Positions 21,399-29,264 of a stretch of 30,510 nucleotides of DNA are shown one piece after another (position 1 is the first letter of the stretch; each line of letters starts with the position of its first letter). Location of the stretch: the NCBI GenBank assembly GCA_964443315.1, contig CAYUCP010000005.1:1-30510 (forward strand), written 5' to 3'. The translations under genes and the position numbers were made by a program. The DNA comes from JAGOTP01 sp964443315. Its GTDB lineage: Bacteria > Patescibacteriota > Patescibacteriia > 2-12-FULL-60-25. The notes beneath the pieces are model-generated. The model was given only the letters and a program-made list of their open reading frames with translations. It was not told the origin of the DNA and ran no database searches.

Positions 21399-22904
21399 AT
21401 GCGGTTTGTTCCTTCTGTTCGGATCATCAGTGGTTTAGCGCTTGGTTTAGCGCTTCTTTCGGCAATTCCGGTCCATGCCGCGACCTTTGTCGTTCCAACG
21501 GATGCGAATCCTTACTGGAAAAAACAGTGGTATTTACGCCAAATTCAGGCACCAGAGGCGTGGAAGGCGCTTCCAAATACGCTGGGAGAAGTAACGGTCG
21601 CTGTTATTGATGCGGGAGTGGATATTACTCACCCTGATCTAAAAGACGCGATTTGGACCAATCCGCGAGAAGTGGCTGGGAATGGGATAGACGATGACCA
21701 AAACGGTTTTGTGGATGATGTTCATGGCTGGAACTTTGTAAAAAACTCAAATGATGTTCGACCGCAAGAGATCCGTAACCAGCTGGAAGAAGCTTGGAGT
21801 CACGGGACCTTCGTTGCCTCCCTGATTGGGGCGCGTGCGGCGGATCATGTTGGGATGGTTGGGGTGAATCAATCGGTCAAGATCATGCCGTTGAACGCGC
21901 TCGACGGAGATGGCTTTGGAACGATCCCGAATGTGTTGAAAGCAATTCGCTACGCGGTAAACCAAGGAGTGTCGATTATCAACCTAAGCTTGGCAGGGTT
22001 CGACGATAGTCAAGAATTGGACGAAATGATTAAGCGCGCACGTGACGCGGGTGTGTTGGTGGTTGCGGCGACAGGAAATGGGACAACTCAGGCTGGGCGA
22101 GATATCGATCGTCAACCGGTGTACCCTGTCTGTTTTGATCAGCAAGCGAACAACGTAGTTGGCGTAAGTGGAACGGATTCACTTGATCAGCATGCGGAGT
22201 ACGCGAATTTTGGGATGCGTTGTACAGATTTGTCTGCACCAGGTTTCGACTTGTTCGGTGCGCGTCCGAGCTATCCACGTAAGGAAGAAGGTTCGCGTCC
22301 AGCAGAGCGCTATCTTGAGGGGATGACAGGAACGAGCTTGGCGGCGCCGCTCGTGAGTGGAGTCGCAAGTTTGTTGAAGGCCGTACGCCCAGATCTGACG
22401 GTGAACCAACTACACCAGCTACTCACGTCAACAACAGACGATATTGAAGGCTCGCTCAAACCATCCGAAAAGCAAAAAATGGGAACAGGTCGGTTGAATG
22501 CATTGAAAGCACTTCAAGCGGCGCTCACCTTTGGAAGAGCCACAACGACGCCATCTATTGCGGCCATTCCTCCAACGGATGCATCAGCCATGACCCCAAT
22601 TTCGACAGAAGAATCGCCAACGGCAACGTCTTTCTACTATCGAACGCCTGAGACGACGATTCGGTGGTTGATTGCGCCAAAACCACTTTGGAAGATGTGG
22701 GGAGTGCGCGATGCGCAACCGGTTGCGGCTGTTATCGTGAAAGAAAAGGATAACTACTTCTTGAAACGCTGGTTGCCACTACAGAACAAAGAGACAAAAG
22801 ATCGCCTTGTCTGGAATGCGAAGCGCAAGCGGTACGTCTTTACCGACGCGAAGACCAAGCAATCATGGGAAATCGACAAGGCTGGCAAAGTTACAAATAA
22901 ATAA
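21399..22904 (+). CDS. Secreted subtilisin-like (S8) serine protease
   Basis: 501 residues. A signal peptide (1-27, cleavage after VHA) and a short pro-region precede the S8 domain. The catalytic triad is Asp71 (AVIDAGVDITHPDL), His135 (SHGTFVASLIGA) and Ser313 (GMTGTSLAAPLVSG), with oxyanion Asn227 (ATGNG). An insert GNGIDDDQNGFVDDVHGWNF (95-113) is the calcium-binding loop found in many subtilases. After about 390 comes a Thr/Pro-rich linker (TTTPSIAAIPPTDAS), then a basic C-terminal region (about 425-501) with no family I recognise. No transmembrane anchor is seen, so it is probably released or held at the surface. The start was set at 21399 because the signal peptide begins there. Hairpin element D starts 7 bases after the stop. 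Confidence 0.92.
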   Translation: MRFVPSVRIISGLALGLALLSAIPVHAATFVVPTDANPYWKKQWYLRQIQAPEAWKALPNTLGEVTVAVIDAGVDITHPDLKDAIWTNPREVAGNGIDDDQNGFVDDVHGWNFVKNSNDVRPQEIRNQLEEAWSHGTFVASLIGARAADHVGMVGVNQSVKIMPLNALDGDGFGTIPNVLKAIRYAVNQGVSIINLSLAGFDDSQELDEMIKRARDAGVLVVAATGNGTTQAGRDIDRQPVYPVCFDQQANNVVGVSGTDSLDQHAEYANFGMRCTDLSAPGFDLFGARPSYPRKEEGSRPAERYLEGMTGTSLAAPLVSGVASLLKAVRPDLTVNQLHQLLTSTTDDIEGSLKPSEKQKMGTGRLNALKALQAALTFGRATTTPSIAAIPPTDASAMTPISTEESPTATSFYYRTPETTIRWLIAPKPLWKMWGVRDAQPVAAVIVKEKDNYFLKRWLPLQNKETKDRLVWNAKRKRYVFTDAKTKQSWEIDKAGKVTNK

Positions 22905-22911
22905 GAAGTAA

Positions 22912-23043
22912 GTAAGCTGGGGTGTATAAGCCCGAATGAGTCCAAACTGTCTGAGCAATGCGATTAAGACCATCGCAGCGCGATGAGAATTGTTATTATT
23001 GCGAGTTTTTGGACGAGATGAGGGTTTGTACACCCCAGCTTAC
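22912..23043 (+). repeat. Hairpin element D, 3' of the subtilisin gene
   Basis: 22-base arms (22912-22933 and 23022-23043) pair at 20 positions; the two exceptions are G-T pairs that still pair as G-U in RNA. Inside are a second stem (GTCCAAACT with AGTTTTTGGAC), the motif AGCAATGCGA (22954-22963) framed by GTCT/AAGAC, and a CATCGC/GCGATG hairpin. Confidence 0.88.
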
Positions 23044-23053
23044 GCTATCCTTA

Positions 23054-23062
23054 TGGTATACT
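23054..23062 (+). promoter_or_regulatory. Extended -10 promoter of the first UXS-like gene
   Basis: TGGTATACT, an extended -10 (TATACT at 23057-23062) without a clear -35. Transcription should begin near 23069, about 7 bases before the ATG at 23076. It lies just past hairpin element D. Confidence 0.6.
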
Positions 23063-23075
23063 GAGCCAGAATTGT

Positions 23076-24098
23076 ATGCCTTCTGCTCCTTTTGAACGTA
23101 AGAATATTTTAGTTACGGGTGGTGCCGGATTCTTGGGGTCTCAGCTCTGCGAAACGTTGGTCAAAGATGCCAACGTGATTTGTATTGATAACTTCTCGAG
23201 TAGCACGCCGCGCAACATCGAAACCTTGTTACAGCACCCATCGTTTGAATTCGTGAACCATGACATCACGCAGCCATTGCACTTGGAACAGCTCAAAGAG
23301 CTGGAACGATTCAAGTTGTCGGTGCAGGGGATTCAAGAAATCTATCACTTAGCCTGCCCCATTTCGAAAGCGCACTACGAGCAGTTCCGGATCGCCACCA
23401 TTTTAACGAACTCGATTGGGTTGAAGCATGTGTTGGATTTGGCTGTCCGCTACAAGTCGAAAGTGCTCTACGCGTCTTCATCTGTGTTGTATGGGCCTCG
23501 TCGGGCGGAGTCACCCTATGTGCGTGAAGAAGCTCCATGTACCATCGACCATCTCACTTCGCATGGGGCGTATGACGAAGGAAAGCGCTTTGGCGAAGCA
23601 GTGCTCTACACCTACGCTGACGTCTACGGCCTTGATGTAAAGATCTCTCGCATTTTCCGCACTTATGGTCCGCGTATGAAGATTAGTGACGGCCATTTGC
23701 TCCCAGACATGATCATGAATGCGCTGGATGGGCAGGATATTGTGATTCGTACGCCAGAGAGTGGGCGTGTGTCGCTCTGCTTTGTCAACGATATGATCGA
23801 TGGACTCGTACGGCACATGGGTACGGCCATGGACGTCACCGTCGTGAACCTTGGTTCAGATCACGATCTGACGCTCGCTGAGGTCGCAGAAAAAATCATT
23901 CGTCTCACCGGAAGTAGTTCGCGTGTCCGATTTGAACCTCCAGAAGATCGTGGCTGGGTTGAAGCACCGTTACCAGATCTCCAGCGTGCGCGAACCTTAT
24001 TGCATTGGGTCCCGCTCGTTCGCTTGGAAGAAGGCCTTACCAAAATGATTGATTTCGCTCGTTCTCATCGCCAGCAAATTGGCGTCTATCACTCCTAA
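23076..24098 (+). CDS. UDP-xylose-synthase-like NAD-dependent sugar-nucleotide enzyme, copy 1
   Basis: 340 residues. An extended short-chain dehydrogenase with the NAD-binding GGAGFLG (15-21) and catalytic YDEGK (Tyr166, Lys170). The YDEGKR sequence followed by RIFRTYGPRM is characteristic of UDP-glucuronate decarboxylases (UDP-xylose synthases), which form UDP-xylose through a 4-keto intermediate. This copy differs from copy 2 in the substrate region: HGAYDEGKR where copy 2 has RACYDEGKR, KISDGHLLPDMIMNAL where copy 2 has LYDGQMISDFITDAL, and SLCFVNDMIDGL where copy 2 has SFVYVSDVVDGV. It may therefore have a different substrate or product. Copy 2 starts 4 bases after its stop. The promoter is near-leaderless and there is no Shine-Dalgarno sequence. 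Confidence 0.85.
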   Translation: MPSAPFERKNILVTGGAGFLGSQLCETLVKDANVICIDNFSSSTPRNIETLLQHPSFEFVNHDITQPLHLEQLKELERFKLSVQGIQEIYHLACPISKAHYEQFRIATILTNSIGLKHVLDLAVRYKSKVLYASSSVLYGPRRAESPYVREEAPCTIDHLTSHGAYDEGKRFGEAVLYTYADVYGLDVKISRIFRTYGPRMKISDGHLLPDMIMNALDGQDIVIRTPESGRVSLCFVNDMIDGLVRHMGTAMDVTVVNLGSDHDLTLAEVAEKIIRLTGSSSRVRFEPPEDRGWVEAPLPDLQRARTLLHWVPLVRLEEGLTKMIDFARSHRQQIGVYHS

Positions 24099-24102
24099 TC
24101 CT

Positions 24103-25125
24103 ATGCCTGAAGCTCCTGTCTTTGAAAAAAAGAACATCCTCGTCACAGGTGGTGCTGGGTTTATCGGCTCCCACTTGTGCGAGCGTCTGCTCCAAGATGC
24201 ACGCGTGATCTGTTTGGATAACTTCACGACAAGTGATGTGGAAAATATCAATCACTTGTTGAAGCATCCGGACTTTGAGTTCATTCGCCATGACATCAAC
24301 ACCCCGTTCGATCCGGAGCAGTTTCCAGAGCTCGCGCGTTTTAGGGTGAAATTCCAAGGGATTCAAGAAATCTATCACTTGGCTTGCCCAACGAGTCCAA
24401 AGAAGTTCGACCAGTATCGCATGCAGACGCTATATGCGAACTCTCTTGGGATAAAACATGCACTGGATCTGGCCGTGCGTTACCGATCGAAAGTGGTCTT
24501 TGCGTCGAGTGCCGTGATCTATGGGCCACGTCCAGCGGATGCCCACGTGTTTGTTGAGACGGAGTTTGGTACGTCTGACCTTCTTTCACCACGCGCCTGC
24601 TATGACGAAGGAAAGCGCTTTGCAGAATCATGTTGCACAACCTACAAGAATGTTCACGGGATTGACGTGCGTATCGCGCGCATTTTCCGCACTTATGGTC
24701 CGCGCATGCCGCTGTATGATGGGCAAATGATTTCTGACTTTATTACGGATGCATTGGATGGAAAGGATCTCGAGCTCTACGGTGACGAGACATTCCGTAC
24801 CTCGTTTGTGTATGTCAGCGATGTAGTGGATGGCGTGATCAAACTCATGAACGCATCGCCAGACGTGCAGGTGGTAAACATCGGAAGTGATGTAGATGTG
24901 CCACTCATCGATGTTGCGCAACGTATTATTGAAATGACGGGTTCAACATCCAAGATTACCTTCAAGCCACCACTCCTCTTCATGTCTCAGCTCGGTTTGC
25001 CAAGCATGACCAAGTCGAAAGATACGTTAGGCTGGATTCCACTTGTGACCCTTGATGATGGGTTGAAGCGAACGATCGAATATACGATGTCACATAAGTC
25101 GCTCTTGAGCTTCCGGAGAACCTAA
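24103..25125 (+). CDS. UDP-xylose-synthase-like NAD-dependent sugar-nucleotide enzyme, copy 2
   Basis: 340 residues, the same length as its upstream tandem paralogue. It has GGAGFIG in the NAD-binding site, YDEGK with Tyr167 and Lys171, and RIARIFRTYGPRMPLYDGQMISDFI, closer to canonical UDP-xylose synthase than copy 1. It is expected to act on a UDP-hexuronate or UDP-hexose, giving a precursor for the surface glycan assembled by the downstream glycosyltransferases. The start at 24103 aligns with the start of copy 1 (both begin MP..APFE or MPEAPVFE); an earlier in-frame start at 24049 overlaps copy 1 and is unlikely. The two genes share almost identical DNA over the IFRTYGPR codons and around YDEGKRF. 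Confidence 0.88.
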   Translation: MPEAPVFEKKNILVTGGAGFIGSHLCERLLQDARVICLDNFTTSDVENINHLLKHPDFEFIRHDINTPFDPEQFPELARFRVKFQGIQEIYHLACPTSPKKFDQYRMQTLYANSLGIKHALDLAVRYRSKVVFASSAVIYGPRPADAHVFVETEFGTSDLLSPRACYDEGKRFAESCCTTYKNVHGIDVRIARIFRTYGPRMPLYDGQMISDFITDALDGKDLELYGDETFRTSFVYVSDVVDGVIKLMNASPDVQVVNIGSDVDVPLIDVAQRIIEMTGSTSKITFKPPLLFMSQLGLPSMTKSKDTLGWIPLVTLDDGLKRTIEYTMSHKSLLSFRRT

Positions 25126-25177
25126 GGCTGACGACATAGAGGCATCTGCTTAGTAGATAGCCGTAAACGTGGTCAAA

Positions 25178-25186
25178 TGCTACGAT
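25178..25186 (+). promoter_or_regulatory. Possible extended -10 promoter
   Basis: TGCTACGAT provides an extended -10 (TACGAT at 25181-25186) about 25 bases before the ATG of the small membrane protein. No clear -35 is present. Confidence 0.35.
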
Positions 25187-25211
25187 GCCCCCAACTTGAT
25201 CGTTTTCTTCT

Positions 25212-25412
25212 ATGGCTACACTGACGCACGTTTCGACGACTACTATCAATAAAACGATGGTTGGATTTACGCTTTTTGGCGGCTTTGCCGTTGCGGCGAT
25301 GGTGTTTGTGGCTAGTTCTGTCTACCAAGATGGCAGAGCGAACGCGCCTCAACGCGATCAGTCGGTCCCAATCGTTGAAGAGCAGAAAACATCTCCAACC
25401 GAAGATTCTTAA
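25212..25412 (+). CDS. Small single-pass membrane protein, unknown
   Basis: 66 residues: a polar Thr-rich N-terminus, one hydrophobic helix (about 17-37, MVGFTLFGGFAVAAMVFVASS) and a charged tail (DGRANAPQRDQSVPIVEEQKTSPTEDS). I recognise no family. The next gene, a membrane-anchored Clp-like ATPase, starts 16 bases after the stop, so they are probably co-transcribed and may sit together in the membrane. An alternative start at Met16 would leave just the helix and tail. There is no Shine-Dalgarno sequence. That it is coding rests on its placement in an otherwise tightly packed operon. Confidence 0.55.
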   Translation: MATLTHVSTTTINKTMVGFTLFGGFAVAAMVFVASSVYQDGRANAPQRDQSVPIVEEQKTSPTEDS

Positions 25413-25428
25413 TTTTCTCTTGTTCCTT

Positions 25429-26448
25429 ATGGCCGTCCCTTCTGGTGCTCCTTCTCCCGCTGTTCTTGCTGTCATTTTCTTCATCCTCTTGTTTGGAGGG
25501 TATTTGTTTTTGTCTCAACGCAAGAAGCCAGAAGCGAAAGAGGGGTCGTTCACAACCGATCTCACCGATTTAGCGAAGCGCGGGAAATTGCCTCACGTGG
25601 TTGGAATGGACGAAGCAATTGAACGCGTCATTCATGTCATCGCGCGTAAATCAAAAAATAATCCATTATTAATCGGGGAGCCCGGTGTCGGAAAGACGGC
25701 GGTGATGGAAGGGCTCGCGCAACGCATTATCGCTGGCGATGTTCCAGATCAATTCAAAGGAAAACGCATATTAGCCTTGAACTTGGGTGATTTGATGGCT
25801 GGTACCAAGTATCGTGGCGAACTCGAAAGTCGCTTGCGCGGGCTCTTGCAATCGCTTGAGCAGCGTGAACGTGAAGTGATTCTGTTCATCGACGAGCTGC
25901 ACATGATCGAGCAGGCTCGAGGTAGCGAAGGCTCGCTCGACTTGGCGGATATTTTGAAGCCGGCACTTTCACGTGGAGATTTGCAGGTGGTCGGTGCAAC
26001 GACGTGGCGTGAGTATGAAGAGTATTTGAAGCCAGATGGGGCGATTGATCGTCGTTTCCAGCCGGTCTTGGTTGAGGAGCCATCGCGCGACACAGCAGTC
26101 GCGATTGTCGATGGGGCGAAGCCTTCCTACGAGAAGTTCCACGGTGTGTGTATTCCAAAGAAAACGGTTGAAGCAGCGGTTGATGCCTCGATGAAATTCG
26201 TAAAAGATCGTTTTTTGCCGGACAAGGCGTTTGATGTGGTGGATGAAGCGTGCGCCAAAGTGTCGCTTGAAACCAGCAAACGTCAACACGCGGCTGCTCT
26301 TGGAATTCTGCACCAAGCTTCTGCTCAAGTAAGTGACGAATGTCCAGGCGATACGCCCATTGTCGGCGTCGAAGACGTAAACGAGGTGGCTCGTCAGTGG
26401 CACGAACACCGGATGAGCCCGGCCCAAAAGAAAGAAGCCTCGGCTTGA
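25429..26448 (+). CDS. Membrane-anchored single-ring AAA+ ATPase, ClpA/ClpB D1-like
   Basis: 339 residues. An N-terminal membrane helix (about 11-29) and short linker lead into one AAA+ module like the first ring (D1) of ClpB/ClpC: Walker A GEPGVGKT (83-90), pore loop GTKYRGELE (126-132), Walker B ILFIDELH (151-158, Asp155-Glu156), sensor-1 region VVGATTWREYEEY, arginine fingers RRF (208-210) and sensor-2 LPDKAFDVVDEA (263-274). The Clp N-domain, the coiled-coil M-domain and the whole second ATPase ring are absent, as is the ClpP-binding loop of D2. A role in unfolding or remodelling membrane proteins is inferred from the motifs. The start at 25429 precedes the membrane helix; upstream frame overlaps the small membrane protein gene. 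No Shine-Dalgarno sequence. Confidence 0.85.
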   Translation: MAVPSGAPSPAVLAVIFFILLFGGYLFLSQRKKPEAKEGSFTTDLTDLAKRGKLPHVVGMDEAIERVIHVIARKSKNNPLLIGEPGVGKTAVMEGLAQRIIAGDVPDQFKGKRILALNLGDLMAGTKYRGELESRLRGLLQSLEQREREVILFIDELHMIEQARGSEGSLDLADILKPALSRGDLQVVGATTWREYEEYLKPDGAIDRRFQPVLVEEPSRDTAVAIVDGAKPSYEKFHGVCIPKKTVEAAVDASMKFVKDRFLPDKAFDVVDEACAKVSLETSKRQHAAALGILHQASAQVSDECPGDTPIVGVEDVNEVARQWHEHRMSPAQKKEASA

Positions 26449-26480
26449 ACGAGTTGGTCGGGCGGGCTATTCTGGCTCAC

Positions 26481-27158
26481 ATGCGTGTTTTTGCCGTTAT
26501 TGCCGCTTTTCGAGAGACTCCACGGGTCCGCGCCTCGGTTGAGGCCTGTTTGCCGTTTGTCGAAAAAGTGATCGTCGTTGATGACGGATCCCACGATGGA
26601 ACGGCTGAAGAAGCGGTCAAGGGCGGAGCGATCGTGTTGCAGCATGCAATCAATCGTGGCCAAGGGGCGGCGCTCAAAACGGGAACGTTAGCTGCCTTAA
26701 AAATGGGTGCAGACTGCATCGTCCACATCGATGCCGACGGTCAGCATGATCCTTCGTATATTCCATCCCTGCTTGCTCCTATTAAGGCGGGGGAGGCAGA
26801 TGTGGTCTTTGGATCACGATTTATGGGAATTAAAGCGGTAGGGATGCCGCTCAAGCGTCGGATCCTGATGAATGGCATCCGGCTCTTCAATGTCTTCGTG
26901 TTGGGCATCTCATCGCGTGTCACCGATCCACAGACGGGGTTGCGCGCCTTTCATGCAGAGGCGGGTCATAAACTCGACTTTCAGCAGGACCGTATGGCGC
27001 ACTGTTCGGAAATCTTGCAGTTCACAACCCGTCATTTCCGTTGGAAAGAGGTCCCGGTTCAGGTGCGTTACTCCAAGGAAACGTTGGCTAAGGGCCAGTG
27101 GCGGGGTGGGGCGATTCGGATTGTCTGGCAATTACTTGTTGGCGCCTTTCGTAAATAG
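26481..27158 (+). CDS. Family 2 glycosyltransferase, dolichol-phosphate-mannose-synthase-like
   Basis: 225 residues. A GT-A fold: N-terminal VFAVIAAFRE, nucleotide-binding DDGSHDGT (Asp34-Asp35), the metal-binding DxD in HIDADGQHDP (Asp84, Asp86), and a catalytic-region segment SRVTDPQTGLRAF. It ends without the membrane helices of long GT2 enzymes, as in soluble Dpm1-type enzymes that transfer a hexose to polyprenyl phosphate. The DUF2304 membrane protein two genes downstream often accompanies such enzymes. The start at 26481 (no Shine-Dalgarno sequence) aligns with the family; upstream frame overlaps the AAA+ gene. Confidence 0.9.
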   Translation: MRVFAVIAAFRETPRVRASVEACLPFVEKVIVVDDGSHDGTAEEAVKGGAIVLQHAINRGQGAALKTGTLAALKMGADCIVHIDADGQHDPSYIPSLLAPIKAGEADVVFGSRFMGIKAVGMPLKRRILMNGIRLFNVFVLGISSRVTDPQTGLRAFHAEAGHKLDFQQDRMAHCSEILQFTTRHFRWKEVPVQVRYSKETLAKGQWRGGAIRIVWQLLVGAFRK

Positions 27159-27169
27159 CTTGATCTTGT

Positions 27170-27748
27170 ATGCTTGAACAACCAGTCCCACAACGCGTAG
27201 ATCTTCCTCATCAAAATCAAAGCCAAGGGCGAGGAATGGAGCGGAAAGAGTTGATTGAACCACCGCTCACTCCCGAAGAGTTGGTTGCGCTACCTATGGC
27301 TAGAATTGTTGCCCAAGGTATTTTGGGGGGCTGTTTCGTGAATCAACAGATGCCATCAAGCATGGTTGCACGGTACCGTGAACTAAGTGCTGCATCCGTG
27401 ACGGATGAAACCGAAGCCGAAAAGGCGTATTTGATGGAAGTGCTTAGTGCAGAACGAGATCGATTGGGGATGGCCTGGATGCTTGATGGTTCAAAACAGC
27501 GCTTCTCGAAAATTCTTGGGGACCTGACAGATGTCGCGTCAGGTCGAGCGGCTCATGCCTCAACGCCTGAAGAGACGAGTGAAGCGATTCGTTTTACGCG
27601 TGATCTACTGGAGTTAGGGAAGGCTCCGAATCCTCGCGAAACAGTGTATGGATATGACGTGGAGCTTACATCTCAGCAGGCAGCGCTCGCAGAACGGTTA
27701 CAAAGAGAATTAAATCGACGGGAAATGCAGCGAAAGGCGAATCCTTAA
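27170..27748 (+). CDS. Hypothetical protein, unknown function
   Basis: 192 residues, mostly charged and predicted helical, with no signal peptide or membrane helix. I recognise no family. Visible features: an N-terminal Gln/Pro-rich stretch, then LTPEELVALPMARIVAQGILGGC (33-55), SSMVARYRELSAASVTDETEAEKAYLMEVLSAERDRLGMAWML (63-105), and a C-terminal helix rich in Arg, Glu and Gln. It lies between GT2 (11 bases before) and the DUF2304 gene (9 bases after), so it belongs to the glycan operon. A second start (Met23, 27236) is preceded by GGGCGAGGA and could be used. Confidence 0.6.
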   Translation: MLEQPVPQRVDLPHQNQSQGRGMERKELIEPPLTPEELVALPMARIVAQGILGGCFVNQQMPSSMVARYRELSAASVTDETEAEKAYLMEVLSAERDRLGMAWMLDGSKQRFSKILGDLTDVASGRAAHASTPEETSEAIRFTRDLLELGKAPNPRETVYGYDVELTSQQAALAERLQRELNRREMQRKANP

Positions 27749-27757
27749 TCTTTTGCT

Positions 27758-28123
27758 ATGCGTATTCAATATATTCTCCTGATCGCTCTCGCTGCGACAA
27801 CTATTCTCACCTGGTATCGCGCCTCGAAGCAGGCGATACGTCCATTTGAGGCGATTGCCTGGACATTTGTGTGGGTGGGCGCGGGCATCGTGATTTCGTT
27901 GCCACGCATTACGACGATCTTCGCAGAGAAAGTTGGGATCGGTCGTGGTGTGGACTTGGTGATGTACGTGGCGGTGTTTGTCTTGCTTTTGCTGGTTTTC
28001 CACTTGCATTTGATGCATGACCGGATGGAAAAATCCATTACAGAATTGGTTCGGCATGAAGCGCTGAGACATCTGCCAGCGCAAGAGCCAGAAAAAACGA
28101 CGAGTGAACAACCGCATGAGTAA
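27758..28123 (+). CDS. DUF2304 membrane protein
   Basis: 121 residues with three membrane helices (about 3-20, 29-47 and 66-88). The segment GIGRGVDLVMYVAVFVLLLLVFHLHL followed by a charged helix (HDRMEKSITELVRHEAL) is the DUF2304 signature. These proteins usually sit next to dolichol-phosphate-mannose-like GT2 enzymes and are thought to act as membrane partners; the biochemistry is not known to me. The stop overlaps the start of the next glycosyltransferase within ATGAGTAA, so translation is coupled. Confidence 0.85.
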   Translation: MRIQYILLIALAATTILTWYRASKQAIRPFEAIAWTFVWVGAGIVISLPRITTIFAEKVGIGRGVDLVMYVAVFVLLLLVFHLHLMHDRMEKSITELVRHEALRHLPAQEPEKTTSEQPHE

Positions 28124-29264
28124 GCTGCGCGTCTTGCATGTTGCCTGTCTTGCTCCGCCAGAGGTCGGAGGGATTGGGATGTCTGCATTACGCGAGGTTG
28201 AAGAGTTGCGTGCGCGTGGTCATGAGGCCCTTTTGGTGGCGCCTGAGATGATGCAAGGAGAGACTGGCGTGACACGTCCAGCGGGGGTACGGGCCTTACC
28301 CTCTGTGTGGAGAGTGGGAAACGCGGCCATGCTTTCCCTCCAAGAGGTGCTGAAAACACCATGGGATGTAGTGCATTTGCACTATCCTTTTTATGGAACG
28401 GCGGAATGGTTGCTCGCGCTGCCTCGTCGTACACCGGTCGTGATCACGTTTCATATGGATGGAGTGATGGGCGGGTGGCGTGAACCAATCGCGCGACTGC
28501 ATCGGTGGATTCTGCAGCCATGGCTTTTGCGTCAGCCGAAAAAGATTTTCGTGTCCTCGCTTGATTATGCAGAAAGCTCTTCGATTCGTCGTTTGATCAA
28601 GCGACACGATCCTCGAATTGTTGAATTGCCATTCGGCATTGACCTCAAGCTGTTTCAGCCTGGTCCGCGCGAGCGAGCCAAGGTTGGTCTTCCAGAAGAC
28701 AAAACGATTTTTTTGATGGTTGGGGGACTCGATCGGGCGCACTTGTTTAAAGGAGTGCCCGTTGCAATTCGTGCATTGGCTGCCTTGAACGATCCAAAAG
28801 CGCACCTTGCGATCCGTGGTGATGGTGATCTTAAGCCAGAGTTTGAAGCGTTAGTGAAGGAGCTTGGTGTTACCAATCAGATTCAATTCCTTCCGCGCTG
28901 TGCGGTGGAAGACTTGCCGCGATTGTATCGTTCAGCGGATGCGTTGCTCTTCCCTTCGACGTCTCGATCGGAAGCATTTGGGTTAGTGGCGGTCGAAGCG
29001 CAAGCCTGCGGGACACCGGTGATCGCCTCCGATTTGCCGGGCGTTCGTTCTGTGTTACAGCCAGGGCGAACGGGTTGGTTGGTGCCGCCTGGGGATGTGG
29101 CTATGCTCGCGTCACGTATGCGTTTGGTTCTCACGCGTTCTTCCGCAGAGCGTGAAGAGTACTCCAAGGCGGCTGTTGCGTATGTGAGAAGTCGTTACGA
29201 TCAAGAACTGCACGTGGATCGGTTAATTGAGGGCTATAACTCTGTATGCGTATCGCTGTCTTAA
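28116..29264 (+). CDS. Family 4 glycosyltransferase (GT-B), first of two
   Basis: 382 residues. A retaining GT-B enzyme: the N-terminal domain has VLHVACLAPPEVGGIGMSA (glycine-rich acceptor-side loop) and the C-terminal domain the donor-binding segment SRSEAFGLVAVEAQACGTPVIASDLPGVRSVLQPG with the EX7E motif from Glu286. It transfers a sugar from a nucleotide donor to a lipid-linked glycan or similar acceptor; the sugar is unknown. The ATG at 28116 overlaps the DUF2304 stop; a GTG at 28104 would add four residues. The stop overlaps the start of the second GT4 by 19 bases. Confidence 0.9.
   Translation: MSKLRVLHVACLAPPEVGGIGMSALREVEELRARGHEALLVAPEMMQGETGVTRPAGVRALPSVWRVGNAAMLSLQEVLKTPWDVVHLHYPFYGTAEWLLALPRRTPVVITFHMDGVMGGWREPIARLHRWILQPWLLRQPKKIFVSSLDYAESSSIRRLIKRHDPRIVELPFGIDLKLFQPGPRERAKVGLPEDKTIFLMVGGLDRAHLFKGVPVAIRALAALNDPKAHLAIRGDGDLKPEFEALVKELGVTNQIQFLPRCAVEDLPRLYRSADALLFPSTSRSEAFGLVAVEAQACGTPVIASDLPGVRSVLQPGRTGWLVPPGDVAMLASRMRLVLTRSSAEREEYSKAAVAYVRSRYDQELHVDRLIEGYNSVCVSLS

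Noticed and set aside
12452..23043. The four hairpins as integron attC sites
   Set aside because: Variable palindromes directly after genes recall attC, but the ends read GTT...AAC rather than RYYYAAC...GTTRRRY, no integrase is seen, and the neighbours are housekeeping genes.
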